Assembly (NCBI GenBank): GCA_023614405.1
Contig: CM042694.1
Location: 91,619,285-91,683,284, forward strand
Length of the DNA stretch: 64,000 nt
Direction of reading: 5' to 3'
Origin: Avena insularis
Lineage: Eukaryota; Streptophyta; Magnoliopsida; Poales; Poaceae
Shown here: piece by piece, positions 34,857 to 45,369 of the stretch
How the letters are laid out: each line of letters opens with the position of its first letter
Numbering within the stretch: position 1 is the first letter of the stretch
Notes under the pieces: model-generated
Databases searched by the model: none
Seen by the model: the letters and a program-made list of their open reading frames with translations, nothing else
Told to the model about the DNA's origin: nothing
Program-made: the position numbers and the translations under genes

Positions 34857-36498
34857 TGAAGGAAATATGCCCTGAGAGGCAATAATAAAGTTGTTATTAT
34901 GTATTTCTTGTATATGATAGATGTTTATTTTGCATGCTATAATTGTATTGATAGGAAACATCAATACATGTGTGTTTAATAAACAAAAGGGTTCCTAGTT
35001 ATGCCTCTCTTATAGACTAGCTTGTTGATTAACAAGATGATCAAGGTTTCCTGATCATGGACATTGGATGTTGTTAATAACAAGGTCACAACATTTGTGA
35101 AATAATGTGATGAACATTCATCCGAAGTATAGCATTACGATCAATTCATTATGTTTATATTGCTATAACATCATACAAAGTAGTCTTAGTCCTTAAACCA
35201 TGAGATCATGTTAATTGCTAACACCGGAAGAGTATCTTAATAACATCAAACGCAACACCGTAACAGGGTGACCATAAAGGTGGGTTCAATGCTATGAAGG
35301 TGTTATGTTGAGGCTCATGAATTAAGAGTGGAATTTGTCAATCCCGATGACGGATAGATATACTCTGGGCCCTCTCGGTGATATCACATTAAGATAGCTT
35401 GCAAGCAAGTGATGTGATCACTAGAATGTTATATCGCGGGAACGAGAAAAGAGTGCATGTCGGTAACGAGATTAAACTAGGTATTTGGATACCGATGATC
35501 GAATCTCGGACATGTATTATATCATGAGACAATGGGATTAAATTGCTGACGTTAAAGGTTCTCACTATCACAGAAGTCATCGTTGAATATGCAGGAGTCA
35601 GTATGGATCTCCAGGTCCCGCTTCTGATTATTGATCTGAGAGGAGTCTCAATAATGTCTGCATTATTCGCGAACCGAAGGGTGACACACTTAAGGGTTGC
35701 CGGACACCATTTAGGAGCACATATGTTCTAGACAAAAGGTTTGCAAAGCGCAGGAAATGTTTCGATAGAAACAGGAATTGTTTCGATAGAAACCGGAATT
35801 GTTTCGGGTGAAATTGCAGAAAGTGGTTCTGCATGTGATATTGAAATGTTGCAAGGGGTTTTATGTGAATGTTTGTTAATTAAAGCAATTAACAAAATTC
35901 TGAATAAAATAAATAAAAGAGTTTTATTAAATGAGAGTTGCATTTAATTTGGTGGAAATTAAATACATGTGAGTGGGATTTTGGGTGGAGGCCATGTTTA
36001 TGTGAGTGGAGGTTCACCACATGAATGAAGGAGGAGTCCCCCTCATGCGCCTGCTATGGGAGGGAGGGTCTTCCTCCTCCTATATAAAGCCCCCTCTCCT
36101 CTCACAAACCACACCTCCTCGTGAAGGATCTCTCTCTCCTCTAGATATTCCCCATGGTCTCGGATTAGCAGATACATGTTCCCGTGGCCTTGCGTGCCCG
36201 AAGGAGTTCTCGCTCACGATTCGCTGGAGCGAGGAGGTGGAGGTTGTCCGTGGCTTGAACGTGTGTGCGAGGACGGATGCTGCTGACGGGCGCGCCGGAC
36301 TTCCACACACGATCTTGAGATCGGCAAGCGTACGACTACATCAACCACGAGTTCCTACTCGTTAACAAAACTCGTTGTCTTCGAGGGTAAGTTCTCCATG
36401 GATGTATGTCCACCCGTTGCTTTGTATCTAGTAGATAGATCTTGGCGTATAGTTCTCATCGTAGGAAAATTTTTGTTTTCTATGCTGCGGACCCAACA
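34857..36498 (+). repeat. 3' LTR of BARE/Angela element (1642 bp)
   Basis: TG...CA ends; differs from the 5' LTR by scattered substitutions and short indels, for example GGTAACGAG here against GAACGAG, and a shortened GGAGGAGTCC stretch near 36030. Followed by TSD CTCCA. Confidence 0.95.
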
Positions 36499-37338
36499 CT
36501 CCATGCCGGCGATGGCGACATGGATCTCGTCTGGCCCCGGCACCGGTGGCACGGGTACACCACCCGCGCCGAGCCTCCACGCCGGCAGGCAACGGAAGTC
36601 GGGCGGTGCCGGGTAGCCGGCCTCATGGAGCAGCTGTGCCTGCCACAACTACAAGGATTACCGGCCGAAGCTGTTCGTCGCCGCCGGGTTGCCTAGGAAG
36701 CGCTCCGCCATTGTTCGGGGTTCTTTTCATCGCCGAAGGTGAGTTTGTGGGGAATGGTTGTGAGAGAGTGTGCGGACTGAAGATGGCGAGAGCTGCCGGA
36801 ATTTATAGCCGAAAGAGGAAAGGGCGGCGAGAGCGGGAGGGGTGTAGCAGCATGGACGGGAAATTGGAAACGGCAGGAAGGTGGGCGGGCGGTGGCGCGT
36901 CATTACGACGAAGCGTGGAAGCCGAGGACATGCGGCCGTTGCCCAGCGGTCCGTCACGGAAGCCGAGGCGACGGGATGAGGACGACTCGGTTCACACGCT
37001 GATAGGACGAGGCCATCGCGTGATTTTTTCCTTTCCTGCCGATTCCGCTTCATCCAACGTTCCCAAGCGACTCTCGGTGCTCCGGGTTCGGTCTAGGAAC
37101 CCCGGATGTAAAATGGGCCAAATCTGACAAAAAGTGGGCACGTGAGAACGCAACTAGGCAATTTTCACTGTACAGATAAAAAAATCAGCCTGGAGAGGTC
37201 CTCTTAGAAATGCTAGTGAAGATGCTCTAGGCGCTATAGGCGATACTCGTCATGTAGTACTAACAATAGTGGCATAGTGCAGATCTTTACAGTGGCGGAA
37301 CTACATGTTGTATACGGTGTCACCGTGATTAGCTAGTA

Positions 37339-37450
37339 CTTCCTCCATTTTAAAATATAAGATGGTTTAGTCCTTTGTAAGATGCCTGTATCTAGACTCC
37401 ATTTATATAGGTTCGAATCCTACACATCTTATATTTTGGAAGTGATGGAG
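37339..37450. mobile_element. Short Stowaway-type MITE (112 bp)
   Basis: The ends CTTCCTCCATTTTAAAATATAAG and CTTATATTTTGGAAGTGATGGAG are imperfect inverted repeats. TA flanks both ends. Shorter and more diverged than the other MITEs here. Confidence 0.82.
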
Positions 37451-37559
37451 TACAACTCAAATCCTTAAAGAGGGATCCAACCTGATAAGATCCCTATTCT
37501 GAATCCATAGACCAAAGTATCTAATGCAAAAGGAAAATACCCCCCATTTTTCGGCGCCC

Positions 37560-38040
37560 AGGAGACCTAGGCGATTAGGGTTCCCTCCCTCCTGTTGGTG
37601 TCACCGATCTGCCTCGCCCCTTGTGGTCTTAGGGCGGTGAGGCACGATGGATCCCAGTCCTTGTTATCGGGATGACTCCGTTTTTTATGTTTTTTTTAGT
37701 TTAGTTAGGGTTTGTGTCCCACTCAAGAAGATTGCGAGGCGGCGGCGATTCCATGAAGATGGAATAAAGTCCTCCTGTCTAGCCCCTGTCCCGGAGGTGA
37801 GTTAGCGTCGCTGTAGGGTGTGTGTAGTGCGTCTCCAGCTGATCTCGCTGGTTTTGGTCGGTATTCTTTTGATCTATGCTTTTCTTCATCAGAATCGATT
37901 GCTGCTCTCACGTGCTGGTCTTTTCAGGCTTTAACACGATGACCTTCTGTCTTTCTACTATAACAAGCTCTACAACGACAAGGTTTGCCTGACTCCAGTG
38001 AAGGAGGGGCAAAGCGGCTTGCTCGAGTACATGTGGTCAA
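37560..38040 (+). repeat. Probable dispersed Triticeae repeat fragment
   Basis: The words GTTTAGTTAGGGTTTGTGTC, TGCTGCTCTCACGTGCTGGTC and TTCTACTATAACAAGCTC, then TACAACGACAAGG, follow one another in the order I recall from a common, gene-like dispersed repeat of Triticeae genomes. No reading frame of note and no element ends are visible. The family is not identified. Confidence 0.35.
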
Positions 38041-40655
38041 AGGACCTATTTGTAATTTTAATTATCTTTGAGATTCCTTGTACTAATGTAGAAGGTTATG
38101 AATATATTTGTAAAATTTTCGAAAAAAAGAAGGATTGTGCTCTGGATCGACCGACACACGCAAAGTTCGCTAGAAACTTGCCGTACAACGATATGTCCTA
38201 TATATACAACTTTTTTTTTGCGCAACTATATATCCAACTTTAGATACATCGTCCTTAATCGCGAAAGATGAACATAAAGGCCTGTATTTAAAGACGGGGG
38301 GCGGGGTCTACAGTAGTAGCTGAAGGCTTAGCGCACACGTCGCCGTCGATCGTCGGCAGCAGCAGCCAGCAGCCAGCAGCCAGCAGCCACCGATCGATCG
38401 GAGGAGTAAGCTGCTAGCGTCCAAATCGCGCTACCTAACTGCCATGACCTTCGCTGAGCCGGAGCCATCAGACGCTCGCCACATGCACTAATCAATCGCT
38501 CGATCCATCGATCAACCTGTCAAGATCGATCGCCAGGTCATCACACGATCTATATCGCGTCGTCCGAGCTTAGTACTGGAAGTATAGTTTGCTAGCGAGC
38601 GAGCGAGCTCTTGCACCTAACTTAATTTGGACTCGTTAATTAATTAATTAATCCGCCGTGAGAGAGAAGGGTCGAACCATTGGCATCTGCTTGCTACTGT
38701 AGCTAGCTCGACATAGCATGTGTATATACTCTATTTTTTATTTTCGCGGGGGACAGAGCGAGCATGTGTATATACGCAGTATAATGCTTCGAGGATTATT
38801 GCTGGCCTTTGCATTACTTCCAAGGCAATGGTCGTACCTATGTAAGCCATGTAGGCAGCGATCGATGACTGCTGCGTGGGCCCCTGGCTGGCGTGATACT
38901 AGATTCGATAGATCGATGCCTCCACGATAGCTCCAAGCGCCTGTCATCTCGCTTTTTTGTCAGTAGTACGATCGGACTTGAAACGAGTTGGACGCTCATG
39001 CTCTTGCACCCTGGTCAGGGTTGGGCAGCCAAAGTTAGGTCACCCTCCGATAGAGAATTTCTACGGAATTAGGTCAATTCTCCGGAGAATCTCTACCACA
39101 TATTAAAAAAAATAAAAATAAAAACGTCGGCTGGATCATGTTTTCGCTCCGTTTGGTTGAATGTGTTGCATCGCTAGGACCAAAATCGATCCGGTGATTG
39201 TCCGTTGCACCTAAGGAGAGATGCAGTTTTATCCTCACGTGTATGTGTCTACAATCATCGAAACAACAAACTTATAACATGCGTGTGAAATGGCAAGATG
39301 AAGCTAATCTTGCAAAAAAAAAAAGTTCCAAACATGAACACGAAATTGAAGATTTACCGTTAGCGAAACTTGGAATCGATTTGTCATAATAGAATCATGT
39401 TATTGACGTGTGCATCTTTTTTCTCACGTAGACCTTATTTTGAACCGAAGCATGGTTGCGTGGATTACGAGAGAGTAGATGAAAGAGATTAAGAAAGACG
39501 AGCGAAAGCAAAACTCATGTACCCTCACATACTCTGACGAGTAACTTGGATCTGAGGGGGTATAAGATTCCCCGAAAATGCTAGACTTACATGATTTTTT
39601 CTACGGAAACTTCTTACGGGATGAGGTGGAACAATCTGGTTGGTCTAAATTTTTTGCCTCCCGTGATTCTAGGAACTGAAAGCCATCCAGGATCCCGCAT
39701 GTCTGCTAGTAACCTATACCCCGTAAAAACATGCCCGCAAGTGTAGCATTGTTATAAGATTCCCTCGGTAGAGCACGCAACAGGCCTGACCCGAGAGAGA
39801 CCGCGATGTAGAATCTCGAGGTGGGAGAGAGTAGGCGTTGGTAAATCTCTAAGGGAGAGTCCAATCACTACTAGAATCACACACCAAGAGAGAACAAGAT
39901 CATAGGAAAGCCCTTGTAAAACTCCAAGATACAAATCAAAGGAGTGGTTTGTGTTTCCCACTTGGGATGAGATCAAACCTCATAGATTCAATATCGAATT
40001 ATTTCTAACCCTAGATTTGAGCCCCTTAGGCTATATATAGTTTCTAGGAGAAAATGTTAGATTAAGGGTCCAAAATATATGGTCACGACCAACAGAGGTG
40101 ATAACCCCCAAGAGCAGGGGATAACTATAGCACCTCTCAATGTGAAAGTAGGGTATCAAAGCGTAGGACTGAGAATATAAAGCTATTTATTCTCTTCAAT
40201 TAGAGTGTCACAAGTCTAGTTATTTATTCACTAAATAAGTACAAGAACAATGAAAGTTGATTTAATGTAAGAAAGTAAACTAAAATCGCTAGTATAGAGC
40301 GACCCTAAGGATACCCCATTGGAAATGGCAGCGATACGACCCATGGTGGAACGCAATTGCGTGTAGCCAACGTGGCCGCCAGAGGGGTTATAACCAATGG
40401 CGACAGACAAAAAAGGTATTCGTTGCCAAATATACCACAAACCGTTCCTCTTATATCTTTGTTTTTGATAGGGACAATATATGGCAACAGTCGGTTTGTA
40501 AAGTGCAATAAATGTCAAAGGTCATTTGTTAATATTTCTACTAACTACCAGAAGTGGAAGCGCGCAGGTAATACGGTGGATTTTACCTCGCGGCTTATGT
40601 GTCTTCCTAACTACTGCCTATAAAGACCGATTCTACCCCGTCGTCTGCTTTCTCG
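38041..40655. other. Unassigned DNA, no gene seen
   Basis: About 2.6 kb. It includes short repeats of CAGCAGC at 38355-38390, GCGAGCGA at about 38594-38606 and TTAATTAA at 38636-38652, and a repeated word GCATGTGTATATAC at 38717 and 38763. From about 39740 to 40655 the sequence resembles decayed retrotransposon DNA, but no LTR boundary or protein motif could be fixed. ORFs are short and carry no domain. Confidence 0.5.
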
Positions 40656-40660
40656 ATTGA

Positions 40661-41468
40661 TGTCGTGGTGGTGTCACGGCAGATGCCATGGATAGGCAAA
40701 AGGTGGGGACTAATATGCGCTAGGGGAATCCAGGGAGGGATAGTAGAGTGATTCTCTACACAGAAGCTTTGTATTGATGTTCAATCTCCAAGATTATCAG
40801 TGCTCCTCGAGCTGTATTGACAAGAGGAGGAAAAAGAAACTCTCTTACTCTTGCCTATTAACTAGCCCAAGAACCCTAGACCCACAAGTGTTTTCCTTGC
40901 TATGTATCTGAAAAGACCCAACCCCCTTACCAGAACCCCCAACCCCCCCTTATATAGGGGTGGTTCGGTCCTGGCCTAGGGCATACGTGGAGGCATATTC
41001 CTAAGAATATGCCTCCTCCCAAAGTAGTAACCTGACAGGGATGCTTTTCCCCCGCATCACTCTTGCTTTAGCGACGTTGCCTCTGCGGCGCCTGCGTCAG
41101 CCGACGTGAGCATTGTCACCCTTGTCGGCCATGATCCGGTGGTCCTGCCCTTGCTTTATTCGCTCATCCAGTACGCACCGGGCCTTCTTTTTGACCAGAG
41201 AGATTCCTTCCTTCTCCTAGAAGCCAAACGAGGATCCGAATCACAGTTGATCCGGCCACACCTGTTCCTGCATATAAGCTAAACAAGTGTCTCTGACTTA
41301 CTCCTTGAGTCGGACGAGACAATGTTAGGCGACCCCCTGGTCCGGGGTACTCCGTGATCCGGCCTGCCTTGAGGTGACTCGGCCAGCATCCGCTTTGACC
41401 TTGCCGACCCTCGGCTAACTCGGCCCTTATACCCCGGAGTGACCCTACCCGGGGTTATCCCCCCAACA
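40661..41468 (-). repeat. 3' LTR of 14-kb Gypsy (808 bp)
   Basis: Plus-strand ends TGTCGTGGTG and CCCCAACA. It aligns with 53890-54686. The minus-strand TATATAAG lies near 40950. The adjacent minus-strand sequence AGCTTCGGGGACTAA (41469-41483) is the polypurine tract. Confidence 0.93.
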
Positions 41469-41929
41469 TTAGTCCCCGAAGCTGGTGCGGCCTTAGCGGC
41501 CTTGGTCGCTAAGGCCACATCAGGTTCAATATCTAAGCTTTGACGTTTATTTCCGGGTTAACTTTTGTCTCGGATTATATGGATTTACGTTCCTTCAGAC
41601 GCCCAAGTTTTCACTTGCCGGCCGGGTCACCACTTTGGCTCGGATCCTATGGTTTTACTTTCCCTCTGCACAGTTCAAGTTTTCACTTGCCGGCCGGGTT
41701 ACCATCGTGGCTCGGATCCGGGCCTTGCTTCCTTCTCTCGTACGCCAACCCATGTAACGGTTAATCATTGCGTTGCCTTATTTTAAGAGCCTGCGCAGTA
41801 ACCGCCGCAGTAAATGTCAGTGATTACTGTGCGAGGGTTACGTCACGTCTGTCTCCTCGTTTATCGCAACTGCACGTTGTGTCATGGGATCACATTTGCT
41901 CTGCGGCCCCCGGTGTGGCTTCTCTCTGA

Positions 41930-43190
41930 TTGGTCAATGCTGGCGATACACGGCCACACCGTGTGGTTTTCCAGCGCAGCACGATCCCACTCGTTGATGA
42001 CTGGAGGCGGTTAAATATGGGAGGGGCACGCTCCTTAGAACTTTTCCATCTCCGTGCCCCCTCGCCCGTTCCTCTTATTCTTCCTCGCAACCGCGCCGCC
42101 GCCAGTGCCTGTTGGAGCAGCGCCGCCGCCGCCGCACCTTCTCCGTTCCTCCGCACCGCAGTCACTGCTGCACCTCTGTTTAGCCACGGGTCCTCGTCAG
42201 TCTAGACCGCAGAGCCCCGCCGCCGCCAGCTCCAGCGAGGACAGCGGAATCGAAATGACAGAGGAGGAGCTCATCGTCGTTGAGCAGGAGATGGAGGAGG
42301 ACGCTGCATGGACTGGGCGCTGGCCAGCGGCTCCTGGGTCTGCGAGGACGACATCGACTGGCTCTACCGGACCCGGCGCATTCCCGCCGACGTTGCCGCT
42401 CGTCTCCCCTCCTCGGAGTTGGCCCCCTCACCCAATCCGGATGAGTTCGTTGTTTTCCTATCCCATTTCCAACGGGGATTTGGGCTTCCAGTGAGTGATT
42501 TCTTCCTGGACTGGATCCGGACCTATCACCTGCAACCACATCATCTCCCGGCGAACGCCATCACCTCTCTGTCCGCTTTCGTTTCTTCGATCGAGGGCTA
42601 CACCGGGCTATGGCCTACGAAGGAGCTGTGGATCCGGTTCTTTGGCCTCCGCCGCAACGTCGTCCCCAACATCCACGTCGAGTCGGAGGACAAGCAGCTA
42701 ACTCAGTTCGGAGCTGCCTCGATCTCGCCCCGGAGGTATTCAATCTTTCCCCGGGTCACCGGGCTTGACTCCTGCAAAGGATGGGCCCGGACCTTCTTCT
42801 ATGTCCGGAACGAAGGCACGGAAGATTTGATCCGGTTGCTGCCCTACGCTCTAGGTCCCCCTAACACGGATTTCTAGGAGGAGGTTGCCAAGAAACCTAC
42901 GGCTCTGGCCAACCAAGTGAACAAAAGGTTTGCAAAGCTGAAGAAGCTCGGATTGCGCAACGAGGATGCCATGATCACCTTCGTGCGCAACCGAATCTCT
43001 CCCCTTCAGCGGCGCACTCACAAGTTGTGCCATATGAGCTTCAGTCGCGACCCCAACTGAACCTCCTCGTTCGAGTTGAGAAATACGGAGATCTTCCACC
43101 GGGTCAAGGCTCTTTTCACCACCCATAAGGACTTCTCCGTCGAATGGACGTGGGGAATCGAGCATTACTGCCGTGACAAGATCCCTCCCG
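41930..43190 (+). pseudogene. Antisense accessory ORF, first exon region (putative gypsy-type transposon domain)
   Basis: The plus strand reads from ATG 42308 as MDWALASGSWVCEDDIDWLY. It continues to 42877 and then, past a TAG (42875-42877) and a TGA (43058-43060), to a likely donor CCGCG/GTAAG near 43190. The segment FVVFLSHFQRGFGLPVSDFF, then HHLPANAIT and LWIRFFGLR, matches the domain called 'putative gypsy type transposon' (Pfam PF04195, Transposase_28), found in accessory ORFs of grass Gypsy elements. An upstream frame from about 42054 may form a different exon. Function is unknown. It is transcribed against gag-pol, so it needs its own promoter. Confidence 0.7.
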
Positions 43191-43280
43191 CGGTAAGCTT
43201 CGCGGGGTAAACTTATTTCGGATCAATTTCATGTCGGTTCTTATCATATTTTTGACTTTGCTCCTTGTGCTTTTTTCTCA

Positions 43281-43752
43281 GCTGTTTCTCCAGCAAACCC
43301 TCGAGGATGGCCCGGATCCGACCCTTAAGTGGGCCCTGGACCGAGAAATTCTGGATGAGGAGGAGCCGGACCAGGAGATGTTCCTCCCCACACCCGATGC
43401 CACCAGACGACCCAACGGTAAATTCTCTTCTCTTAGAGATTGGCCCGACGATGAGGATGACTCGGATATCGATGTGATTGAACCCGTTGAGGCTGTCCCT
43501 CTTTCTTTTTCCTTCCTGGCATCAGCTAACCCCGGTGGGCACATCCACGGGGATTCTCCACTTGCCACGGGCGAGCCTGTTCCGGTGGCGTCAAAGAAGA
43601 AGCGCGGATCCGCGTCGAGTTCTTCTTCCGAGCCTTCTCAGCCTTCCAAAAGGCAAAAGAAGGTCGGAGACAAGACTGCTTCCAAACGGGCAGGCAAAGC
43701 CCTGGCACGGAGGGCCCGAAAACCTAAGGAGGCCGAGACCTCGGATGTGTAA
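43281..43752 (+). pseudogene. Antisense accessory ORF, second exon region
   Basis: After a polypyrimidine tract and CTCAG near 43280 the frame stays open to 43752. It encodes LFLQQTLEDGPDPTLKWALD, then an acidic stretch DDEDDSDIDVIE, then a Lys/Arg/Ser-rich region (SKKKRGSASSSSSEPSQPSK, then KRQKK) that looks like a nuclear localisation signal. It ends at a strong donor TGT/GTAAGTTC near 43748. The next exon appears to begin after TTGCAG at about 43826. Confidence 0.6.
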
Positions 43753-43826
43753 GTTCTTTTTTCACTGCGCAACACATTTCTCTGCTTCGGGGTAATTTCA
43801 CTCCTGACATTACGTTCTCTTGCAGG

Positions 43827-44632
43827 GCTCCTGTGGAGGTCCCTCAGAGCGGATCGAGCATCTCCTCTCCTCTTCGGTCTAGTCCTTCCCCTCCCCGTGA
43901 CGACGAGTCACGCCTACGAGCCCTATTCGAGGGCTCGGTCAGCCCGTTCCGCAGACTCCTTCAGAGGGACGCGACCTTGGATCGGGAGGGGTCGGATCGG
44001 CCGAGGCAACGACGTCCGGCACTTCGACATTTCCGCAACCAGCAACTACCAAGTCTACCGCAACTCCAGCACCAGCAGCAGCTCCAGCACCAGCCACCGA
44101 ACCAGCGCCTATCCTGGCTCCGAAGAAACCAACAGCAGCTCCAGCCACCAAAGCTCCCGTGCCAATTTCATCTGCCTCGTCCGAGTCATCTCAAGCTCGG
44201 CGAGGACCCACTCCAGCGGCTTCCAAGGGCAAATCCACTGTGGTCACTTCCTCCCAGCAGGCCAAAGGCAAGTCCACCTCCGCCGAGGCTGGGCAGCGAA
44301 CCTTGTCGTCGATGCTTCCAAAGAAATCATCAGCAGCGACGGATCTCCTGCCGAGCCAGCTGATTTGCAGCAGATGGTTCTTCACACTAACCCAGCTCTC
44401 GCCCTGATTGAAAGGAAAGAAGCTCATGCCAAGGGCTTGGTGGCACCTCACATGCCCACTGGCGAACGGTATCCTCTGAGCCTCATCGAGTTTGTCATGA
44501 ACTGGAATAAGGCGGAGTTCGTCTACAACGACGATCTCCCGGAAAAGTTCGGCCCAGCTAAATTTTCCGCTCAGATGAATACCGCCGCCAAGGCCATTAA
44601 CCTCGCTAGGCATATGATGGAGGTACGCTGTT
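43827..44632 (+). pseudogene. Antisense accessory ORF, third exon region
   Basis: From the acceptor at about 43826 the sequence is Ser/Pro/Ala- and Gln-rich with frame changes. It ends in a conserved-looking segment (LALIERKEAHAKGLVAPHMP, GERYPLSLIEFVMNWNKAEF, MNTAAKAINLARHMME) before the donor ATGGAG/GTACG near 44624. The last segment resembles the C-terminal portion of the same putative gypsy-type family. The next intron contains the 59-bp tandem repeat. Confidence 0.55.
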
Positions 44633-44742
44633 CTTCTTTATGTCAGAGATAATAACCATTAGTCTCGAGCCTCGTGAGTAACTTGTTACTCGGCCGGATG
44701 CTCCTTAGAAGATCAACGTAGCTGCATGTAAACTTCAAATAT

Positions 44743-45345
44743 GCACACACCTAGAGCCGGGTTAAGTTCCGCTTGGCCTAGATCTTGTACACTTCGAATA
44801 TGCACACACCTAGAGCTGGGTTAAGTTCCGCTTGGCCCGGATCTTGTACACTTCGAATATGCACACACCTAGAGCCGAGTTAAGTTCCGCTTGGCCCGGA
44901 TCTTGTACACTTCGACTATGCACACACCTAGAGCCGGGTTAAGTTCCGCTTGGCTTGGATCTTGTACGCTTCGAATATGCACACACCTAGAGCCGGGTTA
45001 AGTTCCGCTTGGCCCGGATCTTGTACGCTTCGAATATGCACACACCTAGAGCCGGGTTAAGTTCCGCTTGGCCCGGATCTTATACCCTTCGAATATGCAC
45101 ATACCTGGAGCCGGGTTAAGTTCCGCTTGGCCCGGATCTTGTACGCTTCGAATATGCACACACCTAGAGCCGGGTTAAGTTCCGCTTGGCCCGGATCTTG
45201 TACGCTTCGAATATGCACACACCTAGAGCCGGGTTAAGTTCTGCTTGGCCCGGATCTTGTACACTTCGAATATGCACACACCTAGAGCCGGGTTAAGTTC
45301 CGCTTGGCCCGGATCTTGTACACTTCGAATATGCACCGAACTAAC
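44743..45345 (+). repeat. 59-bp tandem repeat, about 10 copies
   Basis: The unit starts GCACACACCTAGAGCCGGGT and repeats with starts at 44743, 44802, 44861, 44920, 44979, 45038, 45097, 45156, 45215 and 45274, an exact 59-bp spacing; a partial unit starts at 45333. Copies differ by one to four substitutions. It lies between a donor near 44624 and an acceptor TTTGTCAG near 45369, so it fills an intron of the accessory ORF. Confidence 0.97.
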
Positions 45346-45369
45346 TTTACACGCTTGTGCCTTTGTCAG

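Larger units (their letters stand above)
28877..36498 (+). mobile_element. BARE-1/Angela-type Copia retrotransposon, complete ends (7.6 kb)
   Basis: LTRs at 28877-30528 and 34857-36498 flank degenerate gag-pol, with a perfect TSD CTCCA at 28872-28876 and 36499-36503. The LTR start TGAAGGAAATATGCCCTGAG is the hallmark of the wheat Angela/barley BARE-1 group. Internal parts are primer site, gag, protease, integrase, a truncated RT, RNase H and polypurine tract, in Copia order. Frameshifts in gag and a deletion of most of RT make it non-autonomous. The LTRs remain very similar, so insertion is fairly recent. Confidence 0.96.
28036..36711 (-). pseudogene. MAER-family hypothetical protein, copy 2, interrupted by BARE
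   Basis: The gene begins at ATG 36711 (MAERFLGN), runs to 36499, is broken by the BARE element, and resumes at 28876 down to a TGA at 28036-28038. In order it shows LWQAQLLHEAGYPAP, SRTLAVILEHISAVDNP, a VLRMAMELPLNDVSPM segment, and a final DADYMSFYLHFGM. Each aligns with a segment of copy 1. Several stops (for example in FGR*SL*L and RRGE*LA) and frame changes show decay. A TATAAATT box lies near 36809 on the minus strand, about 95 bp before the ATG. Because the two copies are in opposite orientation and 13-23 kb apart, they are separate insertions. No domain is recognised. Confidence 0.65.
27715..37227 (-). mobile_element. PIF/Harbinger-like non-autonomous unit, copy 2, split by BARE element
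   Basis: With the BARE element (28877-36498) removed, this unit is about 1.9 kb. Its left end (AGCATCTCTGCTCTCGTTCGG, then CCAGCGCTATTTAGCGC and GTTTTTCAC) closely matches the left end of the transposase-bearing Harbinger at 55972. Its right end, read inward, begins GAGCATCTTCACTAGC at 37227. It contains a second MAER-family gene on the minus strand. No matching 3-bp TSD was found, so the exact ends are uncertain by a few bases. Confidence 0.6.

Noticed and set aside
39865..39880. CACTACTAGAA as a CACTA transposon end
   Set aside because: Only the first 11 bases match; there is no subterminal repeat array and no partner end in the window.
42054..42494. ORF overlapping the accessory exon in another frame
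   Set aside because: It is Pro/Ala/Ser-rich from GC-rich sequence and its second half overlaps the frame with the recognisable domain, so it is at most an upstream exon.
44743..45345. CRISPR-like array
   Set aside because: Units are contiguous 59-bp repeats with no unique spacers, in a plant retrotransposon.
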